From the NCBI GenBank assembly GCA_900317155.1, contig ONFO01000014.1, positions 1 through 64,000 of the forward strand: a DNA stretch of 64,000 bases, written 5' to 3'. The notes under the pieces were generated by a model. The model made no database searches and was not told the origin of the DNA. It was given only the letters and a program-made list of their open reading frames with translations. Origin of the DNA: an uncultured Bacteroidales bacterium. GTDB taxonomy: Bacteria > Bacteroidota > Bacteroidia > Bacteroidales > F082. Shown piece by piece: positions 33,513 through 42,837 of the stretch; position 1 is the stretch's first letter, and each line of letters starts with the position of its first letter. The position numbers and the translations under genes were made by a program.

Positions 33513-35297
33513 ATGTCCTCACCCCTACTGAATATCCGCAACCTCAAGGTCTCATTTTCCCACGACGGGGAATGGGTTGAAGCTGTACATGGCATTGACC
33601 TCGACGTGTTGGCGGGGCGTACTTTGGGTCTTGTGGGCGAGTCGGGGTCGGGCAAATCGGTGAGTTCGTTGGCCGTGATGCGCCTGCTCAATGAGAAGAT
33701 GAGCCGTATCAAAGCCGACAGCATCCAAATCGAAGGCGAGGAAATCAAAGGCTTCAGCGAAAAGCAGATGGCCGAAGTAAGAGGCAAACGCATTGCCATG
33801 ATTTTCCAGGAGCCCATGACCTCGCTCAACCCTGTCTATAAATGCGGCTATCAGGTCAGTGAGATGATTTTGCAACACGAAACAGTGAGCAAAACAACTG
33901 CCAAGGAGCGTGTCATCAGCCTCTTCAAGCAGGTGATGCTGCCCCGTCCTGAGGCCATCTACAACAGTTATCCACATGAGCTCTCGGGCGGTCAAAAACA
34001 GCGTGTGATGATTGCCATGGCTATCGCCTGCAACCCCAAGCTGCTTATCGCCGACGAGCCGACCACCGCCTTGGACGTGACCGTACAGCTGGAAATCCTG
34101 AAACTCCTTCGAAAGCTGCAAGCCGAAACGGGCATGGGCATGATTTTCATCACCCACGACCTCGGTGTGGTGGCCGAAATCGCCGACGACGTAGCCGTCA
34201 TGCATAACGGAGAGATTTTGGAACGCGGCACTGTGCAGCAAATCCTCAACCACCCACAGCATCCTTACACCCAAGGCCTTTTGGCCTGCCGTCCACCGAT
34301 GGACGTGCGTCTCAAACGTCTGCCCATCGTCAAGGAGTTTCTGGACGGACAATGGCAAGGTGGCAAGGAGCAGATTTTGCACGACCTGCAAATCACGACC
34401 GAAGAGAGAAAGACGCATTTGCAGCAACTCTATTCCCAAGAACCACTTTTGAAAGTGGAAGGTCTGAAGACTTGGTATCCTCTGCGAAAGGGTGTTTTCA
34501 GCCGCGTCTACGACCATGTAAAAGCCGTCGATGATGTGAGTTTGGAAGTCTACGAAGGCGAGACCCTCGGTTTGGTGGGTGAATCGGGATGTGGCAAGAC
34601 CACATTAGGTCGTTCCATATTGCGCTTGGCGGAACCCACAGGCGGCAAGGTGTGGTTCGACGGCATTGAAGTGACAGCACTGAAAGGCCAGGCCTTGCGC
34701 GATTTCCGCAAGCAGGCACAGATTGTATTCCAAGACCCCTACTCTTCCCTTAACCCGCGCATTACTATTGGCGAAGCCATCGCTGAGCCTATGCGCGTGC
34801 ATGGGATTCATGGGCGTGAACTGCATACTGCAACTCAAAATGGAGCTCAATTGCGGGACGCAATTGGCGACAATGAGTTACGAGACGCAGTTTGTGACTT
34901 GTTGGAACAAGTGGGCTTGGATGCCTCACATTACAATCGCTACCCACACGAGTTCTCGGGCGGTCAGCGGCAACGCATCTGCATCGCCCGTGCCCTGGCC
35001 GTTAACCCGCGTTTGGTTATCTGCGACGAGTCGGTGTCGGCCTTGGACGTCTCGGTGCAGGCTCAAGTCCTCAACCTACTCAACCGCCTGAAAGAAGAAC
35101 GCCACCTCACCTATATCTTCATCTCCCACGACTTGAGCGTGGTCCGTTTCATGAGCGACCGCGTGGTGGTGATGTACAGCGGCAAGCCCGTAGAGATAAA
35201 CGAAGCGGATGCCCTTTTCGAACATCCGCTTAACGCTTATACCAAGAAATTGATTGATGCGCTCCCTGGCAGGAACCATCACTTCAGCAGCACCTGA
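33513..35297 (+). CDS. Oligo/dipeptide ABC transporter, fused double ATP-binding protein
   Basis: A 594-residue protein with two complete ABC ATPase domains, DppD- and DppF-like. Domain 1: Walker A GESGSGKS, signature LSGGQKQRV, Walker [13 protein letters not shown]. Domain 2: [29 protein letters not shown]. It powers an inner-membrane importer whose permeases are not in this window. Near residues 436-461 of domain 2 is an insertion ([17 protein letters not shown]) encoded by palindromic repeat DNA. The 3' end overlaps the convergent M49-like gene by 19 bases. Confidence 0.93.
   Translation: MSSPLLNIRNLKVSFSHDGEWVEAVHGIDLDVLAGRTLGLVGESGSGKSVSSLAVMRLLNEKMSRIKADSIQIEGEEIKGFSEKQMAEVRGKRIAMIFQEPMTSLNPVYKCGYQVSEMILQHETVSKTTAKERVISLFKQVMLPRPEAIYNSYPHELSGGQKQRVMIAMAIACNPKLLIADEPTTALDVTVQLEILKLLRKLQAETGMGMIFITHDLGVVAEIADDVAVMHNGEILERGTVQQILNHPQHPYTQGLLACRPPMDVRLKRLPIVKEFLDGQWQGGKEQILHDLQITTEERKTHLQQLYSQEPLLKVEGLKTWYPLRKGVFSRVYDHVKAVDDVSLEVYEGETLGLVGESGCGKTTLGRSILRLAEPTGGKVWFDGIEVTALKGQALRDFRKQAQIVFQDPYSSLNPRITIGEAIAEPMRVHGIHGRELHTATQNGAQLRDAIGDNELRDAVCDLLEQVGLDASHYNRYPHEFSGGQRQRICIARALAVNPRLVICDESVSALDVSVQAQVLNLLNRLKEERHLTYIFISHDLSVVRFMSDRVVVMYSGKPVEINEADALFEHPLNAYTKKLIDALPGRNHHFSST
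34848..34892. repeat. Palindromic repeat inside the ABC ATPase gene
   Basis: CAATTGCG (34848-34855), loop GGA, CGCAATTG (34859-34866) is a perfect hairpin. A second degenerate half (TTACGAGACGCAGTTTG) follows. The same 8-3-8 design with an RGA loop is found at 61908-61926. Confidence 0.8.
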
Positions 35298-36925
35298 GGT
35301 CCCATATTGTAATAGATGTCAACAGGGATGCCAGCGGCATTCACGCGGTCGAGGTCGGCTTGCAGTTCCGGCTTGATGACACTCATCTCACCCAGCCATG
35401 CCTTGGTGGCCTCGTAGTCGCCATTGCCTTGGTGCTTCAGAATGTCACCAGCGAGTTTTTCAACGGCTACTTTCATCTTCTCGAAGTCGATGGCATAGCG
35501 GCCATCTTCATTGCGCACGAAAGCACCTTCATTCTGGAAATAGTTGAAGGTAAGCATATTGGCCTTGCCGTGGGCACTGGCGGCACCGAAACGCACCGAA
35601 CGGAAGATACCCGCCATGAAGGTGGTGTAGTTGTCTTCCATCGTGGTAGTGGTGTATTCGCCCATTTCGGAGAGTTTGGTCACGAGATAGAGACCAAGCA
35701 CGTCGGCTTTGGCTTCCTCGAGGGCGTTGTATTGGTTGCTGAGGGCTTCGCGAACAGTACCTTTACCCGTGATGGTGTTCTTGATGCCCATGCCGTGGGC
35801 GGTCTCGTGGAACATCACATTGGAGAAGAAAGCGTCAAACTTGATGTGTTCCATCGATTCGGGGGTCATCAGCTCCTTGGAGATGGGTTCCAGAATCTTA
35901 TCGAACTTGGCCTGCATGGCGTTCTTGAGCTGCAGCTTGCGGGTACCACGTTCCAGCTGCACACGCTCGTCGTTGGGCAGGTTGATGGCGATGGTCTTCG
36001 AGTTGGCATTGCAGTCGCCAGCGTAATAGACCACATCGTAAGCAGCAAGGTCAACGTCGCTGCCAGGCACTTCTTTCTTATACTCGGCAGGCACAGGCAG
36101 TTGCTTCTGCAACTCAGGCACAAAAGCAGCGTAACGAGCCAGTTTCTTCGTCCAATCCTGATCTTTGATGAGGATAAAAGCTTCGTGCGAAGCCTTGATG
36201 CCATAGCGGGCATCGGTGTAGTTCTCGATGGGGCCAATCACCATGTCGATGTTGTTGTTGCGCACGTCCATCCACTGCATGTCGCTCTGCAGATAATCAT
36301 CGGTGCGGAGGGCCAAGGCACGAAGTTTTAGATAGGTGGCAAACTCCTTGTCGCCTGCCAGTTCAGAGGCTTGATCGAGCAACGAGGCGGCCTTCTCGAT
36401 TTGTTCAGCAAAGTAGTCATGATACCAAACACACTTCAGTGCACCGTTCTCGTCGCGGACAATCATGGTGTATTGGCTGGTCTTGTTCGGGTCGTCGAAA
36501 GCAGTCCATTCCTCCTCGGTCATGTCGGCAGGATAGAACTGAGCTCCAGCAGGTTTCGGGCCGATGCCTTCCACGAAGGGTTTATTGCCATCGAGACCAT
36601 CCCAAGGACCATAGGCAATGGTAGCCAACTTCTTGATATCGGCATTGTCGCCGATTTTGGCCATCAGTTCGTCCTTGTCGCCATAGTTCTCTCTCCAGAA
36701 GAGGCCATCCATGATGTCGGCAGCTTCGAAGAGCAGCGGTAACATTTGTTTCTCGTTGTCGCTGAGGTGATCAATGTTAGTCGTCAAAGTATACTGGGCA
36801 TACTTGTCAGACAGATGGGTTTCTTCTTGAACAGGCTCTTGCACCGGTTCAGGCTTTTTGTTGTTGTCGCAGGCGGTGGCCATCAATGCCACTACTGCAA
36901 TAATTGATAAGTACTTGATTTTCAT
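35279..36925 (-). CDS. M49-like zinc peptidase lipoprotein
   Basis: A 548-residue lipoprotein (lipobox ATAC, Cys19). The central and C-terminal regions follow the dipeptidyl-peptidase III/M49 pattern, but the zinc motif is HETAHGMG (HExxH) rather than HELLGH; the second motif EEAKADVLGLY (EExxxD) is present and is the M49 signature helix. Family members hydrolyse short peptides or lack known substrates. It probably acts in the periplasm or at the cell surface. Confidence 0.85.
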   Translation of the reverse strand: MKIKYLSIIAVVALMATACDNNKKPEPVQEPVQEETHLSDKYAQYTLTTNIDHLSDNEKQMLPLLFEAADIMDGLFWRENYGDKDELMAKIGDNADIKKLATIAYGPWDGLDGNKPFVEGIGPKPAGAQFYPADMTEEEWTAFDDPNKTSQYTMIVRDENGALKCVWYHDYFAEQIEKAASLLDQASELAGDKEFATYLKLRALALRTDDYLQSDMQWMDVRNNNIDMVIGPIENYTDARYGIKASHEAFILIKDQDWTKKLARYAAFVPELQKQLPVPAEYKKEVPGSDVDLAAYDVVYYAGDCNANSKTIAINLPNDERVQLERGTRKLQLKNAMQAKFDKILEPISKELMTPESMEHIKFDAFFSNVMFHETAHGMGIKNTITGKGTVREALSNQYNALEEAKADVLGLYLVTKLSEMGEYTTTTMEDNYTTFMAGIFRSVRFGAASAHGKANMLTFNYFQNEGAFVRNEDGRYAIDFEKMKVAVEKLAGDILKHQGNGDYEATKAWLGEMSVIKPELQADLDRVNAAGIPVDIYYNMGPQVLLK

Positions 36926-37003
36926 AGTTTTAAAAATTTATAACTTGAAACATTTTGATGAGGCAAATTTAAGATGTTTTGTAACACGAAAAGCATAAAA
37001 TGA

Positions 37004-37031
37004 AAATTCCGTCAGTCAACTGACGGAATTT
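37004..37031 (-). terminator. Hairpin terminator of the acyl-CoA dehydrogenase operon
   Basis: A perfect 11-base stem, AAATTCCGTCA (37004-37014) with TGACGGAATTT (37021-37031), followed in minus-strand reading by a T-rich stretch. Confidence 0.75.
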
Positions 37032-37051
37032 ACAATTTTCCAATCCGAGCA

Positions 37052-38194
37052 TCAGCACCCAATCGCTCTGGAAATCACCAGACGGAGGATTTCGGAAGTG
37101 CCTTCACCGATTTGGAGGATGCGTTGGTCGCGGTAGAAACGCTCCATGTCGAACTCCTTGAGCAGACCATGACCGCCCATCACCTGAACCGCCTTGTCGC
37201 AGACCTCAGCAGCCACTTCAGAGCAATACAACTTGGCCATCGCCGCTTCCTTGCCAAAGGGACGATGCTGGTCTTTCAGCCAACAGGCACGATAGAGCAA
37301 GCCTCTTGCCGCATCGATCTTCATGGCCATATCAGCCAACTTAAAACTCACCGCTTGGAACTTACAGACGGGTTTGCCAAACTGCACGCGTTTCTTGGAA
37401 TAGGCCAGAGCCATCTCATAAGCACCTTGTGCACAACCCAAGCCCATGGCAGCAATAGAAAGACGACCTGAATCGAGGGTGGCCAGCATGATATGGGAGC
37501 CTTCGCCCGGCTTGCCAAGGATACAGTCTTCAGGCAACTTCACATCGTTGAAAACCAGCTTGCCCGTGTTGGAGGCACGCCACATCATCTTGTCGTGCAT
37601 GGGGGTCTGGGTGAAGCCTTCGCGTTTGTTTTCCACCAACAAGGCCGTGAATTCCGGTTTGCCGTCCTTCTCGCCCGAGACTGCCTGCACCGTTGTGCCC
37701 AAGGAAATCGGTGTGGCGCTGTTGGTGATGAAAATCTTGGAGCCGTTGAGATGCCAAAACGTGCCGTCAAATTGGGCAGTGGTTTTGGTGCCGCGTGAGT
37801 CGCTGCCAGCATCTTCCTCGGTCAGGCCAAAGCCCCAGAGACGGTCTTTGCAAAGCTGAGGCAGATACTTACGCTTCTGCTCCTCTGTGCCATAGTCCTT
37901 GATGGGTCCGATGCCCAAGGAGTTGTCTGCAGCGATGGTGGCAGCGGTAGAGCCGTCAACGCGGGCCAATTCCTCCACTGCGATGATATAGCTCAGATTG
38001 TCAAGTCCTTGACCACCATATTCCTTCGGGACAGTCATGCCCAAAAGACCTTGTTCAGCCATCTTGAGGGTCAAACCGACATCGAAATGCTGATCTTCGT
38101 CGTTTTCGCGAGCTACGGGTTTCACTTCCTGTTCGGCGAAGTCGCGCACCCGCTGGCGGAGGGCTTCCTGTTCTTTTGTTAGGTCGAAGTTCAT
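37052..38194 (-). CDS. Acyl-CoA dehydrogenase
   Basis: A 380-residue FAD flavoprotein oxidising an acyl-CoA to enoyl-CoA. Signatures are GFGLTEEDAGSDS (FAD/substrate site) and the C-terminal YRDQRILQIGEGTSEILRL, with the usual catalytic base region. All three domains are present at normal length. The exact acyl chain is not readable. It follows the biotin carboxylase gene in the same direction, which suggests branched- or short-chain acyl-CoA metabolism. Confidence 0.93.
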   Translation of the reverse strand: MNFDLTKEQEALRQRVRDFAEQEVKPVARENDEDQHFDVGLTLKMAEQGLLGMTVPKEYGGQGLDNLSYIIAVEELARVDGSTAATIAADNSLGIGPIKDYGTEEQKRKYLPQLCKDRLWGFGLTEEDAGSDSRGTKTTAQFDGTFWHLNGSKIFITNSATPISLGTTVQAVSGEKDGKPEFTALLVENKREGFTQTPMHDKMMWRASNTGKLVFNDVKLPEDCILGKPGEGSHIMLATLDSGRLSIAAMGLGCAQGAYEMALAYSKKRVQFGKPVCKFQAVSFKLADMAMKIDAARGLLYRACWLKDQHRPFGKEAAMAKLYCSEVAAEVCDKAVQVMGGHGLLKEFDMERFYRDQRILQIGEGTSEILRLVISRAIGC

Positions 38195-38201
38195 TTATTA
38201 T

Positions 38202-38236
38202 TCAAGATTTAATATTCAAAATTCAAAATTCAAGAT
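38202..38236. repeat. ATTCAAAA short tandem repeats upstream of the acyl-CoA dehydrogenase gene
   Basis: Four units of the form (A)TTCAAAAT / TTCAAGATT fill the gap and run to the stop region of the biotin carboxylase gene. Same family as at 6877 and 48313. Confidence 0.65.
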
Positions 38237-40224
38237 TCTAACTCTAAAAGCTGTAGTTTATTATCCACCATCTGGCCTTCTTCAACGAAAATCCGTTTCA
38301 CCTTGGCCTTTCCGGCAGCGACGATATTGTTCTCCATCTTCATAGCCTCCACTACCATCATAATCATGCCCTCATCCACTTCATCACCTTCTTTCACATT
38401 GATTTTCACCACCTTGCCTGGCATTGGCGACACCAACTTTGATTTGTCGTTCACCGTCTCCTTGCAAGCATAATCCAACGTGTCGTTTAACTGGTCGGTA
38501 CGGAAGCAAGTGAAGTTAAGTCCATGGAAGTTAACGATCGTCTTCTGTTCCTCATTGACCGAACAATAAACCGTCTCTGCCCTTCCATTCAGCATGATTT
38601 TCATCTGATTGTTTTCATAACGGATGAACTCCACCTTGAAAGGAGCCTCACCCATCATGCCTTTAATCCTTCCCGCCCCAGCATCATTAATGCAGACAGG
38701 GACTTTGTTACCTTCCACATCCACTGTCAATTGCATGTGGAAGCGCCAATAGCCAATTTCCTCCCATACATTCTCGGTATGATGCTCAAACTGTCTCTTG
38801 CAACAGTCAAACATCAGGAAAGAAGCAGCTATATCGTTGGCATTCAGGTTGTCCCGACTATCATTCAAGGCTTTGAGCAACCCATCCTGATGAGAAGCGC
38901 AGAAGCCAGTATCTATTCTATTTTCAACAAAATCAGCATTTTTTATCACCTCCCAAAGGTAAGCCTTATTGGTGGTCAGTCCTTGGATGATGAACTCCTT
39001 CAAGGCCCGCTGTGCCGTTTCAAGCGCACTTTGACGGTTCTTGGCATGGCAAACCAATTTGGCAATCATTGGGTCGTAAGCCTCTGAAATCGTGCAAGGA
39101 CCGTCAATGCTACTATCGACACGGGCACCACGAATCTGAGGTTCGTGATAAGCCGTCACCTTACCTGGAGTAGGAAGGAATCCGTTTTCAGGGTTTTCGG
39201 CATAGATTCGCAGTTCGATGGCATGGCCTTGTGGTTGAATCATATCCTGCGTCCAACCCATCTCCTTCCCTCTCGCAATGCGAATCTGCTCTTCCACGAT
39301 GTCGATGCCCGTGCGCATTTCGGTCACAGGATGTTCCACTTGAATGCGTGTGTTGATTTCCAAGAAATAGAAATTCAAGTCCTTGTCGACCAAAAACTCC
39401 ACCGTCCCGGCGTTGCGGTAGCCGATGGCCTTGCAAAGCTTCACGGCCGTTTCCAACATCTGCTGACGTTTTTCCTCTGTCAAGGTTGGCGACGGCGACT
39501 CTTCGATGATTTTCTGATAACGGCGTTGTATGGTACACTCACGCTCATGCAGATGAATGATGTTTCCGTGATGGTCAGCCAGCACCTGCACCTCGATATG
39601 TCGCGGATTCTCAATGTATTGCTCCACAAAAACCGTCCCATCGGCGAAATACTTCTCCGCCTCACGGGAGGCCCGTTCCAACTCCTCCTGCAAGTCCTCT
39701 TTTCGCCAGACGATATGCATACCTTTGCCGCCGCCGCCTGCCGCCGCCTTGATCAACACCGGATAAGGCATTTTGGAAGACTGCATCAGAATCTCCTCCT
39801 TGCTTCCCGTGAGACCAAAAGTGACCGGGATGCCTTCCTTTATGGCAATGTTTCGGGCCGCAATCTTATTGCCCATCAAACGAATCACCTCCGCATCTGG
39901 ACCAATGAAAATCAAGTTGTTGGAGGCACACGCTTCAGCCAACTCGGGGTTCTCGGAGAGGAAGCCGTAACCAGGATGGATGGCATCGGCACCTGAATCC
40001 AAGGCGGCATCGATGATTTTCTGAATATTAAGATAAGTATCTTTCAACATGCCTTCGCCAAGAGGATAAGCTTCATCAGCCAAACGACGGTGCAAAGCCT
40101 CGGCATCATTGTCAGCAAAGACCGCTACAGAGGCGATATGCAGCCTACGCAAAGTCTTGATAATCCGCACTGCAATCTCGCCGCGGTTGGCAACCAGCAC
40201 TTTATTGATTCTTTTTGCGTTCAT
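38230..40224 (-). CDS. Biotin carboxylase fused to biotin carboxyl carrier domain
   Basis: A 664-residue acyl-CoA carboxylase alpha subunit. The N-terminal biotin carboxylase (VLVANRGEIAVRI, then the glycine-rich ATP loop AAAGGGGKGMHIV, and RIQVEHPVTEM) is followed by a middle BT-like region and a C-terminal biotinyl domain with the attachment site VEAMKMENN. It could be methylcrotonyl-, propionyl- or acetyl-CoA carboxylase. The carboxyltransferase subunit is not adjacent. The start at 40224 fits the family; the six residues upstream are not conserved. Confidence 0.92.
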   Translation of the reverse strand: MNAKRINKVLVANRGEIAVRIIKTLRRLHIASVAVFADNDAEALHRRLADEAYPLGEGMLKDTYLNIQKIIDAALDSGADAIHPGYGFLSENPELAEACASNNLIFIGPDAEVIRLMGNKIAARNIAIKEGIPVTFGLTGSKEEILMQSSKMPYPVLIKAAAGGGGKGMHIVWRKEDLQEELERASREAEKYFADGTVFVEQYIENPRHIEVQVLADHHGNIIHLHERECTIQRRYQKIIEESPSPTLTEEKRQQMLETAVKLCKAIGYRNAGTVEFLVDKDLNFYFLEINTRIQVEHPVTEMRTGIDIVEEQIRIARGKEMGWTQDMIQPQGHAIELRIYAENPENGFLPTPGKVTAYHEPQIRGARVDSSIDGPCTISEAYDPMIAKLVCHAKNRQSALETAQRALKEFIIQGLTTNKAYLWEVIKNADFVENRIDTGFCASHQDGLLKALNDSRDNLNANDIAASFLMFDCCKRQFEHHTENVWEEIGYWRFHMQLTVDVEGNKVPVCINDAGAGRIKGMMGEAPFKVEFIRYENNQMKIMLNGRAETVYCSVNEEQKTIVNFHGLNFTCFRTDQLNDTLDYACKETVNDKSKLVSPMPGKVVKINVKEGDEVDEGMIMMVVEAMKMENNIVAAGKAKVKRIFVEEGQMVDNKLQLLELES

Positions 40225-40465
40225 TGTTTCAAAAAATAACACCGCAAAAATAGTCTTTTTCTACAGAAAACAAAACTATTATCATTTCATTTGCTCATAA
40301 TCGCGCGCCAAACCGCTTTGCGAGGGCTCATTATACATGAAAGGCGACATCAGGAAAACGTCCGTTGAAGAAGGCCACTGCCTGTTTAAACAAGCGCAAA
40401 GGCACATTTTTTCGGGGTAAAATGATGCTCTGAAGAAAAAAAATTGAAAAATTTGCAGAAAAATG

Positions 40466-40495
40466 TTTGGCGAATTGAAAAATGTTGTATTTTTG
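40466..40495 (+). promoter_or_regulatory. Promoter of tRNA-Ala
   Basis: TTTG (40466-40469), 18-base spacer, TATTTTTG (40488-40495): the clearest full Bacteroidota promoter in the window, ending 13 bases before the tRNA. Confidence 0.8.
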
Positions 40496-40508
40496 CAGCC
40501 GCAAATGA

Positions 40509-40572
<64 letters not shown>

Positions 40573-40582
<10 letters not shown>

Positions 40583-40600
40583 CAAAAGAAAACCCGCTGA
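40573..40600 (+). repeat. att-like direct repeat, left copy (tRNA-Ala 3' end plus terminator start)
   Basis: TTATGCTCCA (40573-40582), the exact tRNA 3' end, and AGAAAACCCGCTGA (40587-40600) both recur in the same order and direction at 44245-44254 and 44265-44278. Confidence 0.75.
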
Positions 40601-40622
40601 TTTTTCGGCGGGTTTTGCTTTT
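40591..40622 (+). terminator. Terminator after tRNA-Ala
   Basis: Stem AACCCGC (40591-40597) with GCGGGTT (40608-40614), followed by TTGCTTTT. Confidence 0.85.
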
Positions 40623-40855
40623 CCCGCCGCTTGGAATCCCTTTTTGGTCGCTTATCCTATCCCATCATTAAAAATGTACACTTCTGTTTGTTAAGTCAAT
40701 AATAGTATTATTGAATGTAATTCTCTATTTATAAAACTTTTAAGGAGCGTCAAAGAAGGCTACAAAATTTCTATGATAAGGGTTCATGGCTTGTTGGACG
40801 ACTATTATCAAATTAGTAGCTAAATGTACTTTATCTTCCAAATTAATCGAGATAA

Positions 40856-41002
40856 AGTACAAAAAGGTCGCACTTTTTTGAAGCATTATAACAGGTCGTT
40901 CCATTTTCCCGGCAATCACACACCAACCGCCGATGAAGTCCACGACTGGTATGTTCCCTTGGCAAAACAGATGCTGATGGAATATTTTTTGTCAGAGAAG
41001 TA
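40856..41002 (+). pseudogene. 3' relic of an unknown gene in the island
   Basis: Forty-eight in-frame codons after a stop, with protein-like composition (FHFPGNHTPTADEVHDWY, ending QMLMEYFLSEK). No start codon or ribosome-binding site. Probably debris of island content. Confidence 0.4.
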
Positions 41003-41069
41003 AGTATAAATCCGTCGGATAACTATCCCCAAAAAACTTTCTTTTTTTTCTTTATTGTCAGTTTTTTCC

Positions 41070-41077
41070 TATTTTTG
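41070..41077 (+). promoter_or_regulatory. -7 box of the island three-gene operon
   Basis: TATTTTTG matching TAnnTTTG, 36 bases before the chosen ATG at 41114. Its position excludes the upstream frame start at 41075. Confidence 0.65.
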
Positions 41078-41113
41078 CAGCGTTTTATGAATTTTATAAA
41101 ATACTACTATACT

Positions 41114-42067
41114 ATGTGCAATACACTGGTAATAGCAAATAGAAGTTATTCCTTGGATGAGATTGAGGCCAAATCTCTGAAGGGGATTACCTTGGAAATG
41201 CGGTCGAGTTTTCGCTTCTTCAAGTTGGAGACACTAGGTCAAAACGTCATCATGTTAAAGCCCAAGTATCCATTGGAACGCTACACCCCGAAGGCTTGTA
41301 AAAAGATGGCTGATATGGTTTCGATCAACAATGGCTTCCCATGCGCCTTTTGGTTCGATGCCTTGGACTACAACCAAAGAATGAGGCTGATGGACAAACA
41401 GGTCTTTTTCGTGGTTTCGGGCAAATATGCCTACCTGCCAGGATTGGTGATGGACAGCCATAATGAAAGAAAGACGGCTACAGAAATGACCTCACCTGCC
41501 CAATATGTGCTGCTATACCACCTGCAAGTAAAGAGTTTGGAAGGCCGAAGCGCAAAGGAATTGGCCGAAGTGATACCATATAAATATGTCACATTGACTT
41601 TGGCTATACAAGTGTTGCAGGATTTGGGATTATGCACCCTAATTGCAGATGGCAACCAAGAGAGACGGCTGCATTTTGAGTTGAAAGGAAAAGCATTGTG
41701 GGAAAAAGCCTTGCCATTGTTGAAATCGCCATTGAAGAAGAGCTTTTATTGCGATAGTGTAAAGAACGAAGCAACTTATCCACAAGGCGGCATCAATGCC
41801 TTGGCGCATTATTCCATGTTAGTCCCCGAAGCAACAAAGACGCTTATTGCAGTCGAACGGACGGATGCCGTAAAGGAGGACAATTATGAAAGAATCAATT
41901 CTTGGGACGGTGCTTTCAGAATAGAGATATGGAAATACCCGCCCATAAACATAGAGCAAGGTTTTGCGGATCGGCTTTCGTTGGCATTGACGCTGAGGAA
42001 CAACGAAGATCCGCGTGTTCACAAGGAAGTTGAACGAATAATCGAAGAAACATGGTTGAAGGATTAG
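41114..42067 (+). CDS. Winged-helix protein, AbiEi-like (putative antitoxin/regulator)
   Basis: A 317-residue protein with an N-terminal ~110-residue domain containing FWFDALDYNQRMRLMDKQVF and VSGKYAYLPGLVM, then a MarR-like winged helix (AQYVLLYHLQ, KELAEVIPYKYVTLTLAIQVL, LGLCTLI), then a C-terminal domain. This layout, with a nucleotidyltransferase gene overlapping its 3' end by 16 bases, is that of AbiEi-type antitoxins of type IV systems. The start at 41114 is chosen from the -7 box position; 41087 would make the transcript nearly leaderless. Role inferred. Confidence 0.75.
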   Translation: MCNTLVIANRSYSLDEIEAKSLKGITLEMRSSFRFFKLETLGQNVIMLKPKYPLERYTPKACKKMADMVSINNGFPCAFWFDALDYNQRMRLMDKQVFFVVSGKYAYLPGLVMDSHNERKTATEMTSPAQYVLLYHLQVKSLEGRSAKELAEVIPYKYVTLTLAIQVLQDLGLCTLIADGNQERRLHFELKGKALWEKALPLLKSPLKKSFYCDSVKNEATYPQGGINALAHYSMLVPEATKTLIAVERTDAVKEDNYERINSWDGAFRIEIWKYPPINIEQGFADRLSLALTLRNNEDPRVHKEVERIIEETWLKD

Positions 42068-42837
42068 ACAGATTCAGAGCCGAATTAGGTTCATATTCAG
42101 AAAATTACATTGTGATAGGCGGCACGGCCTGTAATGTGGTTTTGGAAGATGCCGGAACCAAACCTAGAGTGACCCATGACATCGACATGATTGTGGTCGT
42201 GGAACAATTGACAACGGAGTTTGTTTCAGCCTTTTGGGGATTCATACACCAAGGAGGCTACACTATAGAGAAACGGCAACGCAAGGATGGTGAACCCGTT
42301 TACGCCCTCTACCGTTTCAGAAAACCGGGTAACCCCGGTTATCCAAGCCAAATTGAGCTTTTGGCAAGACATTCAGATGCCCTAGGTGAGCCCAAGGATA
42401 TCCGAATTGAGCCGATACCGCTTGAAGATTACCAATACAGCCTGTCAGCTATTGTGTTGGACGACGACCTTTATTGGTTTGTGGTGAACAACAGCCAGAC
42501 TGTGAACGGAATCCGAGTGGCTTCATTGGAATCGCTGATTTGCCTGAAAACGAGGGCATACCTTAACTTGTTGAGCGAAAGAGAAACAGGAGGCCAAGTG
42601 AACAGCGACGACATCAAGAAACATCGCCGGGATGTGTTTCTGCTGACTTCGGCAAGAGCCGAGACGGCTCCCGTAGCAGTGCCTGTATCCATCTTGGAGA
42701 CGGTAAAGGAATTCTGTCAACGGATGAATACCGATGAATCCATGTCAGCGATGATGAACGCTCTGAGGATTGATAGGGAGCAGATTGAAGTGTATCTGGC
42801 AGCGTTGAACGAAATGTTTATAGGGGAAGAGTCATGA
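42052..42837 (+). CDS. AbiEii-like nucleotidyltransferase (putative toxin)
   Basis: A 261-residue protein with the minimal nucleotidyltransferase core: IGGTACNVVLEDAG followed by THDIDMIV (GG(S/T)...DxD), plus a conserved downstream Lys region (LESLICLKTRAYLNLL). AbiEii/AbiGii-family toxins attach nucleotides to targets such as tRNA acceptor ends; the target here is unknown. Overlaps the upstream gene by 16 bases and the downstream gene by ATGA, so the three are produced together. Confidence 0.8.
   Translation: MVEGLDRFRAELGSYSENYIVIGGTACNVVLEDAGTKPRVTHDIDMIVVVEQLTTEFVSAFWGFIHQGGYTIEKRQRKDGEPVYALYRFRKPGNPGYPSQIELLARHSDALGEPKDIRIEPIPLEDYQYSLSAIVLDDDLYWFVVNNSQTVNGIRVASLESLICLKTRAYLNLLSERETGGQVNSDDIKKHRRDVFLLTSARAETAPVAVPVSILETVKEFCQRMNTDESMSAMMNALRIDREQIEVYLAALNEMFIGEES

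Larger units (their letters stand above)
40583..41069. other. Intergenic left part of the tRNA-Ala island
   Basis: About 490 bases, AT-rich. They contain the tRNA terminator and, on the plus strand, an open frame (40856-41002) that looks like the C-terminal end of a lost gene. No complete gene was recognised. Confidence 0.6.
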
